Part shown: in pieces, positions 51,170 through 60,502 of the stretch
Layout of the letters: every line of letters starts with the position of its first letter
Numbering within the stretch: position 1 is the stretch's first letter
Source of the DNA: Variovorax paradoxus_P
GTDB taxonomy: Bacteria > Pseudomonadota > Gammaproteobacteria > Burkholderiales > Burkholderiaceae_C
Reading direction: 5' to 3' (one strand)
Assembly: GCF_050627025.1 (NCBI RefSeq)
Contig: NZ_CP192472.1
DNA length: 64,000 bases
Translations under genes and position numbers: made by a program
Notes under the pieces: model-generated
Told to the model about the DNA's origin: nothing
What the model saw: the letters and a program-made list of their open reading frames with translations, nothing else
Databases searched by the model: none

Positions 51170-51871
51170 ATGTTGCAAGTCCGTAAATCACAGGAACGCG
51201 GTTATGCCGACCATGGCTGGCTGCGCTCGTTTCACAGCTTTTCTTTTGCCGGCTACTACGACCCGGCCCACATGGGCTTCGGCAACCTGCGGGTGATCAA
51301 CGAAGACCGGGTGGCTGCGGGCGCCGGCTTTGGCACCCACGGCCACAAGGACATGGAAATCATCAGCTACGTGCTGTCGGGCGAACTGGCGCACAAGGAC
51401 AGCATGGGCAACGTGGAATCGATTCCGCCGGGCGACGTGCAGCGCATGAGCGCGGGCCGCGGCGTGATGCACAGCGAGTTCAACCACAAGGCCGACGAGA
51501 CCACGCATTTCCTGCAGATCTGGATCGAGCCGAACGTGCGCGGCATTGCCCCGGGCTACGAGCAGAAGAAGTTCAGCGACGCCGAAAAGCGCGGCAAGCT
51601 GCGCCTGGTGGCTTCGCCCGATGGTGCCGACGGTTCGGTCACGGTGCACGCCGATGCGCGCCTGTTCGCGGGCCTGCTCGATGGCGATGAAAAAGCCAGC
51701 CTCGCGCTGGATCCGCAGCGCAAGAGCTACGTGCACCTGGTGCGCGGCGAACTCGAAGTGAACGGCCAGAAGCTGTCGGGCGGTGACGCCGCAATGCTTC
51801 AGGGCGAATCGCAGCTGACGCTCGGCGCCGGCAACGACGCCGAAGTGCTTGTGTTCGACCTGGCCGCCTGA
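51170..51871 (+). CDS. Pirin-family bicupin protein (YhhW-like)
   Basis: This 233-residue protein has two cupin-like domains; the first has the pirin metal signature HGHKDMEIISYVLSG plus GVMHSEFN, giving three histidines and a glutamate for iron. YhhW relatives can act as quercetin dioxygenases. It is the first gene of an operon with DoxX, flavodoxin and a second pirin. A strong AAGGAG stands 8 bases before the ATG. Confidence 0.92.
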   Translation: MLQVRKSQERGYADHGWLRSFHSFSFAGYYDPAHMGFGNLRVINEDRVAAGAGFGTHGHKDMEIISYVLSGELAHKDSMGNVESIPPGDVQRMSAGRGVMHSEFNHKADETTHFLQIWIEPNVRGIAPGYEQKKFSDAEKRGKLRLVASPDGADGSVTVHADARLFAGLLDGDEKASLALDPQRKSYVHLVRGELEVNGQKLSGGDAAMLQGESQLTLGAGNDAEVLVFDLAA

Positions 51872-51952
51872 GACCTGGCACTTGAGCAGGCGCGCTCTTT
51901 GCTCCTGCTCTTTTCTTTCAAATTCAATTTTCAACAACCGAGGAGTTTCATC

Positions 51953-52390
51953 ATGACAACCACTGCAATCAACGCAACCGCCACATCCAACCCCACCGCC
52001 GCGCAAGACACGCTGGCACTCGTCGGCCGCGTGCTGCTGGCGCTGCTTTTCGTGCCCGCAGGCTTCAGCAAGCTCATGGGCTTTGCGGGCACCGTGGGGT
52101 ACATCTCGTCCGTGGGGGCACCGCTGCCGCAGGTTGCGGCTGTCATCGCGATCATCGTGGAGCTGGGCCTCGGCCTGATGCTGCTGGTCGGCTTCAAGAC
52201 GCGCTTGGCGGCCGTGGTGCTGGCGGTGTTCACCGTGGCGGCTTCCGTGCTGTTCCACAATTACTGGAGCATGCCTGCCGACAAGGCTTTCGTTAACCAG
52301 CTGATGTTCTTCAAGAACATTGCCATTTCCGGCGGCCTGCTCGCCTTTGTCGCCTTCGGTGCTGGCCGTTTCAGCATCGACAGGAAGTAA
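51953..52390 (+). CDS. DoxX-family membrane protein
   Basis: This 145-residue protein has four membrane helices and the DoxX/DoxD pattern, with GRVLLALLFVPAGFSKL at residue 25 onward. DoxX proteins join quinone-linked redox systems and, in mycobacteria, a superoxide-detoxifying complex. An AGGAG site precedes the ATG. It lies 81 bases after the first pirin gene and 21 before the flavodoxin gene. Confidence 0.92.
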   Translation: MTTTAINATATSNPTAAQDTLALVGRVLLALLFVPAGFSKLMGFAGTVGYISSVGAPLPQVAAVIAIIVELGLGLMLLVGFKTRLAAVVLAVFTVAASVLFHNYWSMPADKAFVNQLMFFKNIAISGGLLAFVAFGAGRFSIDRK

Positions 52391-52411
52391 GCCACTTCAG
52401 GAGAACATCCA

Positions 52412-52963
52412 ATGCCAAACATCGTTGTCGTCTTTCATTCCGGCTACGGCCACACCCAGCGCATCGCACAGGCCGTGGCCGATGGAGCAGGCGCGCAACT
52501 GCTTGCCATCGACGCCGATGGCAACCTGCCCGAAGGCGGTTGGGAGACGCTGGCCGCGGCGGACGCCATCATCATGGGCTCGCCGACCTACATGGGCGGC
52601 GTGAGCTGGCAGTTCAAGAAGTTTGCCGATGCGTCGTCGAAGGTGTGGTTCACGCAGGGCTGGAAAGACAAGCTCTTTGCGGGCTTCACCAACAGCGCCA
52701 CCATGAACGGCGACAAGGTCACGACCATGGCCTACCTGTGGACGCTCGCCATGCAGCACAGTGGCATCTGGGTGAGCATGGGCATCTTGCCGACCAACAA
52801 CAAGGCCGCAACGCGCGACTCGCTGAATTACGTGGGCGGCTATGGCGGCCTGCTCACGCAGTCGCCGTCGGACGCGAGCCCGGCCGAGATGTTCAAGGGT
52901 GACTTCGATACCGCCCGCGCGTTTGGAGAACGCATCGCCGAAGTGGCAAGATCGCGCGGGTAA
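52412..52963 (+). CDS. Flavodoxin-family NAD(P)H:quinone oxidoreductase-like protein
   Basis: This 183-residue protein has a flavodoxin fold, with the FMN phosphate loop HSGYGHTQRIA and the SPTYMGGVSWQFK segment contacting the isoalloxazine. It resembles WrbA-type quinone reductases, which reduce quinones by two electrons and avoid semiquinones. The operon of pirin, DoxX and flavodoxin supports a role in quinone or electrophile detoxification. Confidence 0.88.
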   Translation: MPNIVVVFHSGYGHTQRIAQAVADGAGAQLLAIDADGNLPEGGWETLAAADAIIMGSPTYMGGVSWQFKKFADASSKVWFTQGWKDKLFAGFTNSATMNGDKVTTMAYLWTLAMQHSGIWVSMGILPTNNKAATRDSLNYVGGYGGLLTQSPSDASPAEMFKGDFDTARAFGERIAEVARSRG

Positions 52964-52988
52964 AACCCAGTCCACCACGGAGCACCCG

Positions 52989-53912
52989 ATGACCGATACC
53001 ACCGCACAGACCCAACTGCTTCAACCGCACGACAAGGACCTGGGCGGTGGCTTCAAGGTGCGGCGCCTGCTGCCCGCGGCGCAGCGCCGCTCGGTCGGCC
53101 CCTTCGTCTTTTTCGACCACTTCGGCCCGGCCACGGAGCAGCCGGGCGCCGAGCACGACGTGCGGCCGCATCCGCACATCGGCCTTTCCACCGTTACCTA
53201 TCTTTTCGAGGGCGCGATGATGCATCGCGACAGCCTTGGCAGCGTGCAGGAAATTTTGCCCGGCGCCATTAACTGGATGACAGCGGGGCGCGGCATTGTG
53301 CATTCCGAGCGCAAGCCGGAGCGGCTCAAGGCAGATACCTACGTGAATCACGGCTTGCAGCTCTGGGCCGCGTTGCCGCAGGCGCATGAAGAGGTCGAGC
53401 CGAGCTTCGAGCACACGCCCGCCAGCGCCATTCCCGAGCTTGTGGAGCAGGGCGCGCAAGTGCGTGTGCTGGTGGGCGAGGCTTTTGGAAAGCGCTCGCC
53501 GGTGAAGACGCTGTCGCAGAAGCTCTACCTCGATATTGCGTTGCCCGCGGGCGGCCGCTTCGAACTGCCCGCGTTGGCACCCGAACTGGCCGTCTATGCC
53601 GTCGATGCCGATGCGCGCGTCAACGACGAGGCCGTTGCGGCGCACACGATGGTCGTGTTGCCGGACGGCCAGGGCGCGGTGCTGAGCACCGATGTGGCGG
53701 TGCGCCTGATGGTGATCGGCGGCGAGCCGCTCGATGGCCCGCGCTACATCACGTGGAACTTCGTCTCCAGCCGGCGCGAGCGCATTCTCGAGGCTGGCTC
53801 TGATTGGGCCGCACAGCGCATGGGCCATGTGCCCGGCGAGACCGAGTTCATTCCGCTGCCAGGCAAGCCGTTTGGCGTGCGAGAGCCGGACGTCGGCACT
53901 ACGCCGGTCTGA
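52989..53912 (+). CDS. Pirin-family protein
   Basis: This 307-residue protein is a longer pirin with an N-terminal domain containing HPHIGLSTVTYLFEG and GIVHSER, giving the iron ligands, and a C-terminal pirin domain (about 175-285). It differs clearly from the first pirin of the operon, so the two are not a recent duplication. It starts 25 bases after the flavodoxin gene. Confidence 0.92.
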   Translation: MTDTTAQTQLLQPHDKDLGGGFKVRRLLPAAQRRSVGPFVFFDHFGPATEQPGAEHDVRPHPHIGLSTVTYLFEGAMMHRDSLGSVQEILPGAINWMTAGRGIVHSERKPERLKADTYVNHGLQLWAALPQAHEEVEPSFEHTPASAIPELVEQGAQVRVLVGEAFGKRSPVKTLSQKLYLDIALPAGGRFELPALAPELAVYAVDADARVNDEAVAAHTMVVLPDGQGAVLSTDVAVRLMVIGGEPLDGPRYITWNFVSSRRERILEAGSDWAAQRMGHVPGETEFIPLPGKPFGVREPDVGTTPV

Positions 53913-53948
53913 CGAGCTCGCAGCGAACAAGGGCCCGCGCCGCGGGGC

Positions 53949-54734
53949 CTAGCTTTTTCGTTCCAGGTCGGGATCTTCGGCAGCGCGCGCACTCGCATCG
54001 GCAGCCCGCGCGCTGAGGTCGGGCGCCAGCGCACGACGGCCGTCGAACACGAAACAGTCGCCGTGATAGTGCGCACCGCCGACTTCTTCAAAATATTTCA
54101 GGATGCCGCCTTCGAGCTGCAGCACGTTCTCGACGCCTTCCTCGCGCATCAGGATGGCGGCTTTTTCGCAGCGGATGCCGCCGGTGCAGAAGCTCACCAC
54201 GGTCTTGCCTGTGAAATCGGCGCGGTGCGCCTTCAGTGCGGGCGGAAATTCGGTGAACTTGGTAATGCGCCAGTCGATCGCCCCGTCGAAGGTGCCTTCG
54301 TCGACCTCGAAATCGTTGCGCGTGTCGAGCAATGCAATTTCGCGGCCGGCGTCGTCGTGCCCCTGGTCGAGCCAGCGCTTGAGCGTTTGCGCGTCCACCC
54401 CGGGTGCACGGCCAGCGGCCGGCTGGATGGCCGGATGATCCATGCGGATGATTTCGCGCTTGAGCTTGACCAGCATGCGGCGGAAGGGCTGCGTGGCCGA
54501 CCAGCTTTCTTTCGTTTCGAGGTCTGCAAAGCGCGGATCAGCACGCAGGCTGGCCACAAAGCTGCGAATGGCGTCGGCAGGGGCAGCCAAAAACAGGTTG
54601 ATGCCCTCGGGTGCCAGGAGGATGGTGCCCATGAGGCCCAGCGCCTGGGCGCGCCCGCGCAGGTCTTCACGCAGCACGGGGCTGTCGTCGATGGCTACGA
54701 ACTTGTAGGCCGCAATATTCAAAATCTCTTGCAC
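53949..54734 (-). CDS. trhO: tRNA uridine(34) hydroxylase, rhodanese-type
   Basis: This 261-residue protein has an N-terminal ferredoxin-like domain (AAYKFVAIDD) and a rhodanese domain with the active cysteine in FCTGGIRCEKA. TrhO makes 5-hydroxyuridine at position 34 of tRNAs. The GTG at 54734 was chosen over an upstream GTG at 54764 because the family begins just before the AAYKF strand. A TACAAT box (54748-54743) lies 8 bases before this GTG, so the mRNA may be almost leaderless. It is divergent from dnaE and runs toward the second pirin gene. Confidence 0.88.
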   Translation of the reverse strand: MQEILNIAAYKFVAIDDSPVLREDLRGRAQALGLMGTILLAPEGINLFLAAPADAIRSFVASLRADPRFADLETKESWSATQPFRRMLVKLKREIIRMDHPAIQPAAGRAPGVDAQTLKRWLDQGHDDAGREIALLDTRNDFEVDEGTFDGAIDWRITKFTEFPPALKAHRADFTGKTVVSFCTGGIRCEKAAILMREEGVENVLQLEGGILKYFEEVGGAHYHGDCFVFDGRRALAPDLSARAADASARAAEDPDLERKS

Positions 54735-54742
54735 GGGGCGGA

Positions 54743-54789
54743 ATTGTAGGGATTGCCAACCCACATCGTGGAGTGCCGGTTTCTACAAT
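54743..54789. promoter_or_regulatory. Back-to-back TACAAT boxes for trhO and dnaE
   Basis: The 61-base gap between the two starts contains TACAAT on each strand: 54748-54743 toward trhO and 54784-54789 toward dnaE. Each box ends 6-8 bases before the start codon, too close for a normal leader. No -35 match is evident at 17 bases. Confidence 0.4.
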
Positions 54790-54795
54790 GGGAGG

Positions 54796-57700
54796 ATGTT
54801 TGTTCACCTGCGCCTGCACACCGAGTTTTCCGTCGTCGACGGCACCAACCGAATCGATGAAGTCGTCAAGGCCGCCGCTGCAGACAAGCAGCCCGCGCTG
54901 GCCATTACCGACCTGAACAACCTGTTCGGGGCGATCAAGTTCTACAAGCAGGGGCGCAGCAAGGGTGTCAAGCCGGTTGTCGGCGCTGAAATCTTCATTG
55001 AGGGGCTGGGCAAGGAGCCCGGCGTGCTCACGCGCATCGTGCTGCTGGTGCAGAACATGGAAGGCTACCTGCACCTTTCAGAATTGCTGGCGCGTGCCTG
55101 GACGCAGAACGTGGGCCGGGGCCAGTCGCAGGCGGCCTGCAAGCTCGAATGGCTCCAGGAGCTGCAGGGCGGGCTGATTGCGCTTTCTGGCGCGCAGGCG
55201 GGCCCGCTGGGGGCGCCGCTGCTGCAAGGCCAGGAAGAACGCGCCGCAGAGCTGGCGCTGCAACTGGCGAGCATGTTTCCGCATCGCTTCTACATCGAGC
55301 TGCAGCGCGCCGGCCGGCCCGACGACGAGCCGCATGTGATTGCCGCCGTGAAGCTGGCGGCGCGGCTGCGCTTGCCGGTGGTTGCCACGCACCCGGTGCA
55401 GTTTGCCGAACGCCAGGACTACGAAGCGCACGAGGCACGTGTCTGCATCTCGGAGGGTGAAATTCTTGGCAACCCGCGCCGGGTTCGCAAGTTCACCGAA
55501 GAGCAGTATTTCAAGTCGACCGCGGAGATGGAGGCGCTCTTTGCCGACGTGCCGAGTGCACTGGCCAACACGGTCGAGATTGCCAAGCGCTGCAACCTGA
55601 CGCTGGTGCTCGGCAAGCCGCAACTGCCTGATTTTCCGACGCCCTTCATCAGTGAAGGCGTTCGCATGCCGATCGACGAGTTCTTCCGCCAGGAGTCGTT
55701 CGCGGGTCTCGAGGAGCGGCTGGTGCACCTGTATCCCGACCCCGCCAAGCGCGATGCCGAGCGGCCGCGCTACGTGGAGCGGCTGGAGTTCGAGATCAAC
55801 ACCATCTTGAACATGGGGTTCCCGGGCTACTTCCTGATCGTGGGCGACTTCATCAAATGGGCCAAGAACAATGGCTGCCCGGTGGGCCCCGGCCGGGGCT
55901 CGGGCGCGGGCTCGCTGGTGGCCTATGCGCTGAAGATCACCGACCTCGATCCGCTCGAATACAAGCTGCTGTTCGAACGTTTCCTGAACCCCGAACGCGT
56001 TTCGATGCCCGACTTCGACATCGACTTTTGCCAGGGCAACCGCGACCGCGTGATCGACTACGTGAAGGACAAGTACGGCCGCGAGGCCGTGAGCCAGATC
56101 GCCACCTTCGGAACCATGGCCGCGCGCGCCGCCATTCGCGACGTGGGCCGCGTGCTGGACATGAGCTACATGTTCTGCGACGGCATCAGCAAGCTCATTC
56201 CGAACAAGCCGGGCCAGCCTGTCACCATCCAGTACCCGCCCGACCCGAAGGTGGATGGCGACAAGAACAACTACGCCATCGAGATGGAGCCGCAGCTTGC
56301 CGCCCGCATCGAGAAGGAAGAAGAAGTGCGCATGCTGGTGGAGCTTGCGCAAAAGCTCGAAGGCATGACCCGCAACATCGGCATGCACGCTGGCGGCGTG
56401 CTGATTGCGCCCGGCAAGCTCACCGATTTTTGCCCGCTGTACCAGCAGCCCGGCAGCGACTCGGCCGTGAGCCAGTACGACAAGGACGACGTGGAGGCCA
56501 TCGGCCTTGTGAAGTTCGACTTTCTGGGCCTGGCCACGCTCACCATCCTCGAGATTGCGAAAGAGTTCATCGTCAAGCGCCACAAGGGGCAGGAGAACTT
56601 CGCATACGAGAACATCAAGCTGGACGACCGCGAGACCTACAAGCTGTTTTCCGAGGGCAAGACGGAAGCGGTGTTCCAGTTTGAAAGCCGCGGCATGCAG
56701 GGCATGCTGAAGGACGCAAGGCCCACCCGGCTCGAAGACCTGATTGCGCTCAACGCGCTGTACCGCCCGGGCCCTATGGACCTGATTCCGAGCTTTGTGG
56801 CGCGCAAGCACGGCCGCGAAGAGGTGGAGTACCCGCACCCGGCGGTGGCCGAAATGCTCTCCGAGACCTACGGGATCATGGTCTACCAGGAGCAGGTGAT
56901 GCAGACCGCGCAGATCCTGGGCGGCTACTCGCTTGGCGGTGCCGACCTGCTGCGCCGCGCCATGGGCAAGAAAAAGCTCGAGGAAATGGCCGAGCACCGC
57001 GAGAAATTCCGCGCGGGCGCGCTCAAGACGCACGGCATCCCCCAGGACAAGGCCGACGAGATCTTCGACTTGATGGAGAAGTTCGCGGGCTACGGCTTCA
57101 ACAAGTCGCACGCGGCGGCGTATTCGCTGCTGGCGTACCACACGGGTTGGCTCAAGGTTCACTACACGGCCGAGTTCTTCTGCGCCAACATGACCGTGGA
57201 AATGGACGACACCGACAAGCTCAAGGTGTTGTTCGAGGACGCGCAGAAAAACTTCGGCATTACCTTCGAGCCGCCGGATGTGAACCGCGGCAACTACCGC
57301 TTCGAGCCGGTTACCGACAAGGTGATTCGCTACGGCCTGGGCGCCGTCAAGGGCACGGGGCAACTCGCCGTCGAAGCCATTGTTCGGGCGCGCGAAGAGG
57401 GCGGGCCGTTCAAGAGCCTGTTCGATTTTTGCGTGCGCATCGACCGCCAGCGCATCAACAAGCGCACGGTCGAAGCGCTCATCAAGGCCGGCGCGTTCGA
57501 CGCCATCCAGCAGAACCGCGCTTCGCTCATTGCCTCGGTCGACCGCGCCTTCGAGTTTGCGGTGGCCACCGAAGCCAACGCGGCGCAAGTCGACATCTTC
57601 GGCGACAGCGAGCACGGCTCGGCCACGCAGGAGCCTGAACTGGTCGACGCCACGCCCTGGGGCGTGAAGGAGCGGCTCACCTACGAGAAGACAGCCGTGG

Positions 57701-58314
57701 GCTTCTATCTCTCAGGCCATCTGTTCGACGAAGTGGCGCACGAGGTGCGGCGCTTCTGCAAGCGCGAGATCGGCGACCTGATGGACACCCGCGACCAGCA
57801 GGTGATTGCGGGTATCGTGAGCGACTTTCGCGTGATCAACGGCCAACGCGGACGGCTGGCCATCTTCAAGCTCGACGACAAGTCGGACTCGATTGACGCG
57901 ACCGCCGACGAAGCGCTGATCAACGCGAACCGCAACACCCTGAAAGACGACGAACTGGTAATCGTGAGCGGGCGCCTCCAGCCGGGCCGCGGCGGTTTCG
58001 AGGCGCGCTTTCAGGTGCAGCAGGTGTGGGACCTGGCCACAGCGCGATGCCGCTTCGGCAAGTTCCTGCGCGTGGCCGTGAATGGCAAGGCGCCCGACAT
58101 TGCCCGCCTGGTGAAAGACTTTCCGCCGCGCACCGAGCAAAGCGAGCACGGCGACCTGGTGCAGGGGCTGCCCGTGCGCCTTTCAATGGCACGCGGCGGA
58201 GCGCAGGTCGAGCTGCAGCTTGGCGAGCGCGCCAAGTTCTTTCCGACCGATGCCGCGTTGGCAAGCTGGACGGCGCAGGCCGAAGCCGGAAAAGCTGCGG
58301 TCGTCTACGAGTAA
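54796..58314 (+). CDS. dnaE: DNA polymerase III subunit alpha
   Basis: This 1172-residue protein is the replicative polymerase: N-terminal PHP domain (HLRLHTEFSVVDG), catalytic palm with Asp406 and Asp408 in MPDFDIDF, thumb and finger regions, tandem HhH and a C-terminal OB-type domain (about 985-1070). Its length is normal for DnaE1. GGAGG lies directly against the ATG with no spacer, which, with the TACAAT box 6 bases before it, hints at a leaderless or very short-leader message. The gene is convergent with tolA. Confidence 0.96.
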   Translation: MFVHLRLHTEFSVVDGTNRIDEVVKAAAADKQPALAITDLNNLFGAIKFYKQGRSKGVKPVVGAEIFIEGLGKEPGVLTRIVLLVQNMEGYLHLSELLARAWTQNVGRGQSQAACKLEWLQELQGGLIALSGAQAGPLGAPLLQGQEERAAELALQLASMFPHRFYIELQRAGRPDDEPHVIAAVKLAARLRLPVVATHPVQFAERQDYEAHEARVCISEGEILGNPRRVRKFTEEQYFKSTAEMEALFADVPSALANTVEIAKRCNLTLVLGKPQLPDFPTPFISEGVRMPIDEFFRQESFAGLEERLVHLYPDPAKRDAERPRYVERLEFEINTILNMGFPGYFLIVGDFIKWAKNNGCPVGPGRGSGAGSLVAYALKITDLDPLEYKLLFERFLNPERVSMPDFDIDFCQGNRDRVIDYVKDKYGREAVSQIATFGTMAARAAIRDVGRVLDMSYMFCDGISKLIPNKPGQPVTIQYPPDPKVDGDKNNYAIEMEPQLAARIEKEEEVRMLVELAQKLEGMTRNIGMHAGGVLIAPGKLTDFCPLYQQPGSDSAVSQYDKDDVEAIGLVKFDFLGLATLTILEIAKEFIVKRHKGQENFAYENIKLDDRETYKLFSEGKTEAVFQFESRGMQGMLKDARPTRLEDLIALNALYRPGPMDLIPSFVARKHGREEVEYPHPAVAEMLSETYGIMVYQEQVMQTAQILGGYSLGGADLLRRAMGKKKLEEMAEHREKFRAGALKTHGIPQDKADEIFDLMEKFAGYGFNKSHAAAYSLLAYHTGWLKVHYTAEFFCANMTVEMDDTDKLKVLFEDAQKNFGITFEPPDVNRGNYRFEPVTDKVIRYGLGAVKGTGQLAVEAIVRAREEGGPFKSLFDFCVRIDRQRINKRTVEALIKAGAFDAIQQNRASLIASVDRAFEFAVATEANAAQVDIFGDSEHGSATQEPELVDATPWGVKERLTYEKTAVGFYLSGHLFDEVAHEVRRFCKREIGDLMDTRDQQVIAGIVSDFRVINGQRGRLAIFKLDDKSDSIDATADEALINANRNTLKDDELVIVSGRLQPGRGGFEARFQVQQVWDLATARCRFGKFLRVAVNGKAPDIARLVKDFPPRTEQSEHGDLVQGLPVRLSMARGGAQVELQLGERAKFFPTDAALASWTAQAEAGKAAVVYE

Positions 58315-58363
58315 GGCGACTGATTGCGAGGCGGCCAGGCGCGCGTAACGCCCGGCCGGGTTG

Positions 58364-59323
58364 TTAGCGCTTGGGCCGCAGCGACACGATCAGCGACGGG
58401 AAGATGCGCCCATCGTTATCGCGCGGCAGCTTGTCGGTCTTGCGCAGGCCCCGCTCGGCGGCCTCGTCCCAGCTGGGCAATCCGCTCGACTTGGTCAGCT
58501 TGACGCCGACGATGGTGCCGTCCGGGGCGAGATTCACCTCGAACTCTGCTGCCGGATTGCCATTGACCGTTTCAGCGTCGGGGAAGGTGATGTTCGGGCG
58601 AACCGCGGCGGCAATGCGCCCCGCGTAGCCGCTCGAAGGCCCAGACGAACGCAGGGCAGTGCCCTTGGAGTCGTCGCTGCCGCTGGCGCCTGCAAGGCCT
58701 TGCATGCGCTTGAGCGTTGCAGCGCGATCGGCGGCGGCCTGCTTGGCGGCAGCCTCGGCTTTTTTCGCCTCCGCCTGTTTGGCTTCGGCTTTCTTGGCCT
58801 CGGCCTGCTTGGCTTCTGCCTCCTGCTGCTGCTTTTTCTGCTCGGCCAGCTTCTTCTGCTGTTCCTTCTTGCGCTCGGCTTCGTCTTCGGCGCGCTGCTT
58901 GGCCTCGAGCTCTTTCTTGCGCTGCTGTTGCTGGCGCTCGAGCTCTCGCTCTTTTTGTTCTTTTTCTTCCTTGAGCTTCTTCTCGCGTTCGAGTGCGATG
59001 TCAGGGGCGCGCGGCGGCGGCGCGGGCTCGGGCGCTTTTACCTGCGGCGGCGGCGGCGGTGGCGGCGGTGCTGGAGCAGGCGGCGGAGGCGCGGGAGCGG
59101 GCGTAGGGGCTTGCGGTGCGGACAGGCGCGGTGCGGCCTGTTGCACGGTGGAAGACCACAACTCGGCGTCGACAGCGCCTTCGTCGGGGTCGCTGCGCCA
59201 GCGCACTCCCCACGTGAGCGCCGCGATGAGCAGCGCATGCGCGACCAATGCGAGCAGCACCGCGCGCGGCGTGCCGCGCTGCGGCGGTGGTGCGAACTCG
59301 GGGCGATCCAGGGCGAGCGACAT
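58364..59323 (-). CDS. tolA: TolA-type cell envelope protein
   Basis: This 319-residue protein has a single N-terminal membrane helix (about residues 23-40), a proline-rich linker with long poly-proline runs, a helical domain of Lys/Glu/Ala/Gln repeats (about 105-190), and a C-terminal TonB/TolA-like domain. TolA links TolQ-TolR in the inner membrane to the outer membrane. It begins 3 bases after tolR. No tolB or pal follows; the next gene, dnaE, is convergent. Confidence 0.9.
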   Translation of the reverse strand: MSLALDRPEFAPPPQRGTPRAVLLALVAHALLIAALTWGVRWRSDPDEGAVDAELWSSTVQQAAPRLSAPQAPTPAPAPPPPAPAPPPPPPPPQVKAPEPAPPPRAPDIALEREKKLKEEKEQKERELERQQQQRKKELEAKQRAEDEAERKKEQQKKLAEQKKQQQEAEAKQAEAKKAEAKQAEAKKAEAAAKQAAADRAATLKRMQGLAGASGSDDSKGTALRSSGPSSGYAGRIAAAVRPNITFPDAETVNGNPAAEFEVNLAPDGTIVGVKLTKSSGLPSWDEAAERGLRKTDKLPRDNDGRIFPSLIVSLRPKR

Positions 59324-59326
59324 GCC

Positions 59327-59764
59327 TTATTTGCCGCCCGTGGTCGTGACGGACAAGCCTACGCGCTCGATGCCGCTGCGCTTGAGCTGGTTCATTGCCT
59401 TCACGACGGTTTCGTACTTGACGGTCTTGTCGGCGCTGATGACCACGGGGCGCTGGTCGTCCCCGCCTTGGGCGGTCTTGGCCGCGGAGCCGATCTGGGT
59501 CATGGGCACGGACGTGCCGCCGGTGCCGGCGGACGGGTCTTTCTTGATCTGCACTTCGTCGTCGCTCTTGATGACGATCTCGATGGGCTTGTCGGGCTGC
59601 TTGTTGGCACGGTCGACCGAGGGCAGGTTGATCACGCTCGGCGTGATGAGCGGCGCCGTGACCATGAAGATGATCAAGAGCACCAGCATCACGTCGATGA
59701 ACGGGACCATGTTGATCTCGTTGATCGTGCGGCGGCCTCGGCCCCGGGATGAAACGGCGGGCAT
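59327..59764 (-). CDS. tolR: TolR (ExbD-like) proton-channel protein
   Basis: This 145-residue protein has one membrane helix with the essential aspartate in FIDVMLVLLIIFM and a periplasmic domain with the PSVDRANKQ start. It works with TolQ to use the proton gradient to drive TolA. It follows tolQ by 15 bases. Confidence 0.93.
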   Translation of the reverse strand: MPAVSSRGRGRRTINEINMVPFIDVMLVLLIIFMVTAPLITPSVINLPSVDRANKQPDKPIEIVIKSDDEVQIKKDPSAGTGGTSVPMTQIGSAAKTAQGGDDQRPVVISADKTVKYETVVKAMNQLKRSGIERVGLSVTTTGGK

Positions 59765-59779
59765 GCGCTGGACCTCCGT

Positions 59780-60502
59780 TCAGCGGTTGGCCGGAGCCGC
59801 CGAAGTTGCCGACGCCACCGCGGCGGGGTTGGCCGAGAGGTTGCGCTGCAGGATGTTGGAGAACTCCTCGATGTAGGTTTCGAGGGCAATCGCGATCTTG
59901 TCGATTTCGCGCGCAAAGCGGTTGTAGCCCACCACCGCCGGAATGGCGGCGAACAGGCCGATGGCGGTGGCGACCAGTGCTTCGGCAATGCCGGGAGCCA
60001 CGGTTGCCAGCGTCACCTGGGCCAGCGCAGCCAGGCCCGTAAAGGCATGCATGATCCCCCAGACCGTGCCGAAGAGACCGACGTAGGGCGACACCGACCC
60101 GACGGTGGCAAGGAAGGACAGGTTTTGCTCGGCCGCGTCGAGTTCACGCTGGAAGCTGGCGCGCATGGCGCGGCGGGCGCCGTCGAGCAGGGTGCCGGCG
60201 TCGTTCACGTGGCGTTCGCGAAGCTTTTGATATTCGCGCATGCCCGAAGCGAAGATGCGCTCCATGGGGCCGGCGAACTTGGCGTTTTGCGCGGCGGAGG
60301 CAAACAGTTCGTTCAGGCTGGTGCCCGACCAGAACTCGCGCTCGAAGTCGTCGTTCAGCGCGCGCATGCGGCGAAGCGCAAAGTATTTGCGGATGATCGC
60401 GGCCCAGCTGGCAATCGAGACGATTACCAGCAGCAGCACGACCAGTTGGACCACGAAGCTCGCGTGGAGGAGGAGATTGATGATCGAGAGGTCTTGGTTC
60501 AT
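59780..60502 (-). CDS. tolQ: TolQ (ExbB-like) proton-channel protein
   Basis: This 240-residue protein has three membrane helices and the TolQ C-terminal block with GLFGTVWGIMHAF and AIPAVVGYNRF. The ATG at 60502 overlaps the ybgC stop as ATGA, so translation is coupled. It forms the pentameric motor with TolR. Confidence 0.94.
   Translation of the reverse strand: MNQDLSIINLLLHASFVVQLVVLLLVIVSIASWAAIIRKYFALRRMRALNDDFEREFWSGTSLNELFASAAQNAKFAGPMERIFASGMREYQKLRERHVNDAGTLLDGARRAMRASFQRELDAAEQNLSFLATVGSVSPYVGLFGTVWGIMHAFTGLAALAQVTLATVAPGIAEALVATAIGLFAAIPAVVGYNRFAREIDKIAIALETYIEEFSNILQRNLSANPAAVASATSAAPANR

Noticed and set aside
55078..57615. 845-codon open frame on the minus strand
   Set aside because: It is opposite dnaE and shows only low-complexity His/Arg/Val composition.
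58315..58363. Terminator between dnaE and tolA
   Set aside because: CCCGGCCGGG is palindromic but has no usable loop and only a short T stretch, so I cannot support it.
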